Positions 7,100-8,681 of a stretch of 8,681 bases of DNA are shown in pieces; the first letter of the stretch is position 1; each line of letters opens with the position of its first letter. The notes under the pieces were generated by a model, which worked only from the letters and a program-made list of their open reading frames with translations, made no database searches and was not told where the DNA came from. Source of the stretch: JBCCSZ01 sp039199225 (lineage in GTDB: Bacteria > Bacteroidota > Bacteroidia > Chitinophagales > Saprospiraceae). The position numbers were made by a program, and so were the translations under genes. The stretch covers positions 1-8,681 of the forward strand of contig JBCCSZ010000326.1 in assembly GCA_039199225.1 (NCBI GenBank). Direction: 5' to 3'.

Positions 7100-7189
7100 A
7101 TGGAAGATCCGATTTATTGTATAAAATCAGACAATCCTGCTGAGTTAATTTTAGGCATTTCAGTACCAGTCAAGGGAAAACGTCAGTAG
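7100..7189 (+). CDS. Possible 29-residue small ORF (doubtful)
   Basis: An ATG preceded by purine-rich GAAAGAG opens a 29-codon frame, beginning MEDPIYCIKSDNPAEL and ending in a lysine-rich tail before TAG. It lies on the plus strand in the gap between two minus-strand genes, just after the dyad. No plus-strand promoter matching TAnnTTTG was found, and no family was recognised, so it may be chance. Confidence 0.15.
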   Translation: MEDPIYCIKSDNPAELILGISVPVKGKRQ

Positions 7190-7205
7190 AAAGGGCTATA
7201 TGACT

Positions 7206-7373
7206 TTATTCCTGGACAAATAATTCAACTACCTGATCACCGGCTGCGCTGACAACAGAACTCAAAGAGAAGTTGTTGGGGCATCCCATTCCACGATTGC
7301 AAGAGCTTAGAGTGGCCAATGCGAAGAGGAATAAAGCGATGGGAACCAGCTTTCTGACCTTACGGATTTTCAT
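7206..7373 (-). CDS. Small lipoprotein, 55 residues
   Basis: This is a short predicted lipoprotein of unknown role. The N-terminus is basic (KIRKVRK), followed by a hydrophobic core (LVPIALFLFALA) and a lipobox ending LSSC with Cys25 as the lipidated residue. The mature peptide is only 31 residues, begins CNRGMGCPNNFSL and contains a second cysteine (Cys31). The residues after Cys25 lack the acidic surface-export signature seen in some Bacteroidota lipoproteins, so it probably stays periplasm-facing. The start is the ATG at 7371-7373. An in-frame ATG at 7406 lies inside a good -7 promoter element and would put 11 residues before the signal peptide. It is upstream of and co-oriented with mnmD but separated by 195 nt and a separate promoter. 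Confidence 0.75.
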   Translation of the reverse strand: MKIRKVRKLVPIALFLFALATLSSCNRGMGCPNNFSLSSVVSAAGDQVVELFVQE

Positions 7374-7403
7374 TAGATTACGTTTTTTTATGAAATAGAG
7401 ATA

Positions 7404-7411
7404 CAAATTTA
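7404..7411 (-). promoter_or_regulatory. Lipoprotein-gene promoter, -7 element
   Basis: The minus strand reads TAAATTTG, a perfect TAnnTTTG, 30 nt upstream of the ATG at 7373. Transcription would start near 7397. No good TTTG or TTG is present at the usual distance upstream, so the -33 contact is weak or absent. The element overlaps the alternative ATG at 7406, which argues against that start. Confidence 0.6.
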
Positions 7412-7616
7412 CTCAATTCAAACAACTATTACACCACAGATGTTGTCTAAAACACTCTTTTGCAAACGTTTTTAGTTCAACTCTTATTATAGATACGGTA
7501 GATGTAAGTGGTCTATAGTTGGCAATCTAGCTTTGGATAAGGCTTGTATTGCAATCATCATACCGATTATTATTTGGTAAGTCCCAGTACAAAACTTGTT
7601 CTTTTTCACCTTAATC

Positions 7617-7648
7617 TTTCTTAAACAGGTACAGAATTGATAAATTTG
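7617..7648 (+). promoter_or_regulatory. pdhB promoter, Bacteroidota-type
   Basis: TAAATTTG at 7641-7648 is a perfect TAnnTTTG -7 element. A TTTC at 7617-7620, one mismatch from TTTG, lies 20 nt upstream. Transcription would begin near 7655, leaving an AT-rich leader of about 22 nt before the ATG at 7677, with no Shine-Dalgarno sequence. Confidence 0.68.
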
Positions 7649-7676
7649 CGTTTCAATTCATCAAATCAAATATCGA

Positions 7677-8681
7677 ATGGCTCGTATATTAACTTTAAGA
7701 GATGCTTTGCGCGAAGCGATGACGGAAGAAATGCGTAAAGACGATACTGTTTTTCTGATGGGAGAAGAAGTGGCCGAATACAACGGTGCTTACAAGGTCA
7801 GTAAAGGAATGTTGGACGAATTTGGAGCCAAAAGGGTGATCGATACGCCGATTGCTGAACTTGGTTTTGCTGGTATCGGTGTTGGTGCTGCCATGAATGG
7901 CTTGCGTCCCATCATTGAATTTATGACCTGGAATTTCGCCGTTTTGGCTTTCGATCAGATTGTCAACAACGCAGCCAAGACCTTGTCCCAGTCTGCCGGA
8001 GAATTCAAATGTCCCATTGTTTTCCGGGGACCATCCGGATCGGCCGGTCAATTGGCACAGCAGCATTCGCAGACTTTCGAAGCCTGGTTGGCCAACTGCC
8101 CTGGCTTGAAGGTTATCTCCTGCATAGACCCAAAAGACTCTAAAGGCTTGCTCAAATCTGCCATTCGCGATGATGATCCAATTTGTATCATGGAGTCTGA
8201 GATTATGTACGGCCACAAAGGCGAGGTTCCAGAAGAAGAGTATTTTACACCAATCGGAAAGGCGGCTGTTCGTAGAGAAGGTACGGACGTCACTGTGGTT
8301 TCCTTCAATAAAATGATGTTGGTGGTAGAAGAAGCTGCAGAGGAATTGGCGAAAGAAGGCATTTCTGTAGAGGTGATCGATTTACGGACCATTCGTCCCT
8401 TGGACATTGACACCATCGTGCGGTCTGTCCAAAAAACCAACCGATTGGTTGTAGTCGACGAATCCTGGCCATTTGCTGGTGTTTCTGCAGAGGTCACCTA
8501 TCAGGTTCAAAAGTATGCTTTTGACTATTTGGATGCCCCTGTTGTACGCCTGAACGCGGCAGATACCTCTCTGCCTTATGCGCCGACACTTGTGGAGGAG
8601 TACTTACCAAATCCAGCAAAAGTGATCAAAGCAGTTAAAGAAGTAGCATATAAGGGCGTTTTGGTTTGTGTTCCTATGTAC
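7677..8681 (+). CDS. pdhB: Pyruvate dehydrogenase E1 component beta subunit (3' end off window)
   Basis: The beta subunit pairs with E1 alpha to decarboxylate pyruvate using thiamine diphosphate and to acetylate the lipoyl group of E2 in the cytosolic pyruvate dehydrogenase complex. The start ATGGCTCGT gives MARILTLRDALREAM. Key features are GEEVAEYNGAYKVSKGM (29-45), the thiamine-activating Glu61 in DTPIAELGFAGIG, FRGPSGSAGQLAQQHSQTFEAW with the active-site-region His, CPGLKV, and the transketolase C-terminal domain with VIDLRTIRPLD and DESWPFAGVS. All match E1 beta closely. The usual C-terminal NPAKVIKAVKEVAYK is reached at residue 326, the normal full length, but the frame stays open for nine more codons to the window edge. 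A branched-chain keto-acid E1 beta is a less likely alternative. E1 alpha is not in the window. Confidence 0.95.
   Translation, partial: MARILTLRDALREAMTEEMRKDDTVFLMGEEVAEYNGAYKVSKGMLDEFGAKRVIDTPIAELGFAGIGVGAAMNGLRPIIEFMTWNFAVLAFDQIVNNAAKTLSQSAGEFKCPIVFRGPSGSAGQLAQQHSQTFEAWLANCPGLKVISCIDPKDSKGLLKSAIRDDDPICIMESEIMYGHKGEVPEEEYFTPIGKAAVRREGTDVTVVSFNKMMLVVEEAAEELAKEGISVEVIDLRTIRPLDIDTIVRSVQKTNRLVVVDESWPFAGVSAEVTYQVQKYAFDYLDAPVVRLNAADTSLPYAPTLVEEYLPNPAKVIKAVKEVAYKGVLVCVPMY

Larger units (their letters stand above)
7374..7676. other. Divergent intergenic region between the lipoprotein gene and pdhB
   Basis: This 303-nt AT-rich gap separates two genes read outward. It contains a -7 element for the lipoprotein near its left end and one for pdhB near its right end. 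The roughly 230 nt between them hold no convincing coding frame, strong hairpin or repeat that I can see, so they may carry regulatory sites for pdhB that are not recognisable by eye. Confidence 0.6.

Noticed and set aside
7160..7195. Minus-strand PFLLTFSLDWY followed by a stop, resembling the last strand of an outer-membrane barrel
   Set aside because: It is closed by an in-frame TAG only 11 codons upstream, with no further barrel sequence nearby; probably chance.
7695..8497. Long minus-strand open frames inside pdhB
   Set aside because: They are shadows of a highly conserved plus-strand enzyme and show no family features.
1..8681. Search for CRISPR arrays, insertion sequences, attachment sites, tRNA and rRNA
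   Set aside because: No spaced direct repeats, transposase-like proteins, cloverleaf-like sequence or rRNA motifs were seen on either strand.

Overview
The window looks like ordinary chromosomal DNA of a Bacteroidota bacterium, probably Saprospiria-like (Lewinella or Haliscomenobacter type). That placement is inferred from the protein families and from promoters. Three sites match the Bacteroidota -7 element TAnnTTTG perfectly and lie 18 to 30 nt from a start codon, while purine-rich Shine-Dalgarno sequences are mostly absent. No transposase, phage gene, CRISPR array, tRNA or rRNA was found.

Layout. Positions 1-116 are too short to assign. At 117-1346 (minus) lies a single-pass membrane protein with a C-terminal DUF4230 domain. 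A 342-nt divergent intergenic region (1347-1688) follows; it holds a plus-strand structure resembling an intrinsic terminator, ending about 100 nt before folP. Four plus-strand genes are then packed closely: folP (dihydropteroate synthase, 1689-2549), a three-TM protein with a C-terminal SPOR-like domain (2563-4038), an exported metal-dependent amidohydrolase (4091-5368) and a YheT-type alpha/beta hydrolase (5377-6345). The gaps are 13, 52 and 8 nt, so they may be one operon, though their functions are not obviously linked.

Convergent to this block, with only 2 nt between stop codons, is mnmD (tRNA wobble-uridine methyltransferase, 6348-7010, minus). Its promoter can be read directly from the sequence, and its -33 element sits at the edge of a near-perfect 36-bp dyad. 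Upstream of it is a 55-residue lipoprotein gene (7206-7373, minus). A 303-nt divergent region separates that gene from pdhB (pyruvate dehydrogenase E1 beta, from 7677 and running off the right edge), which has its own TAnnTTTG promoter.

No clearly new multi-gene system is visible. The best candidates for follow-up are the folP leader, the dyad over the mnmD promoter, the SPOR-tailed membrane protein and the small lipoprotein. Several start codons were moved from the longest possible ORF on the basis of family alignment or promoter position.
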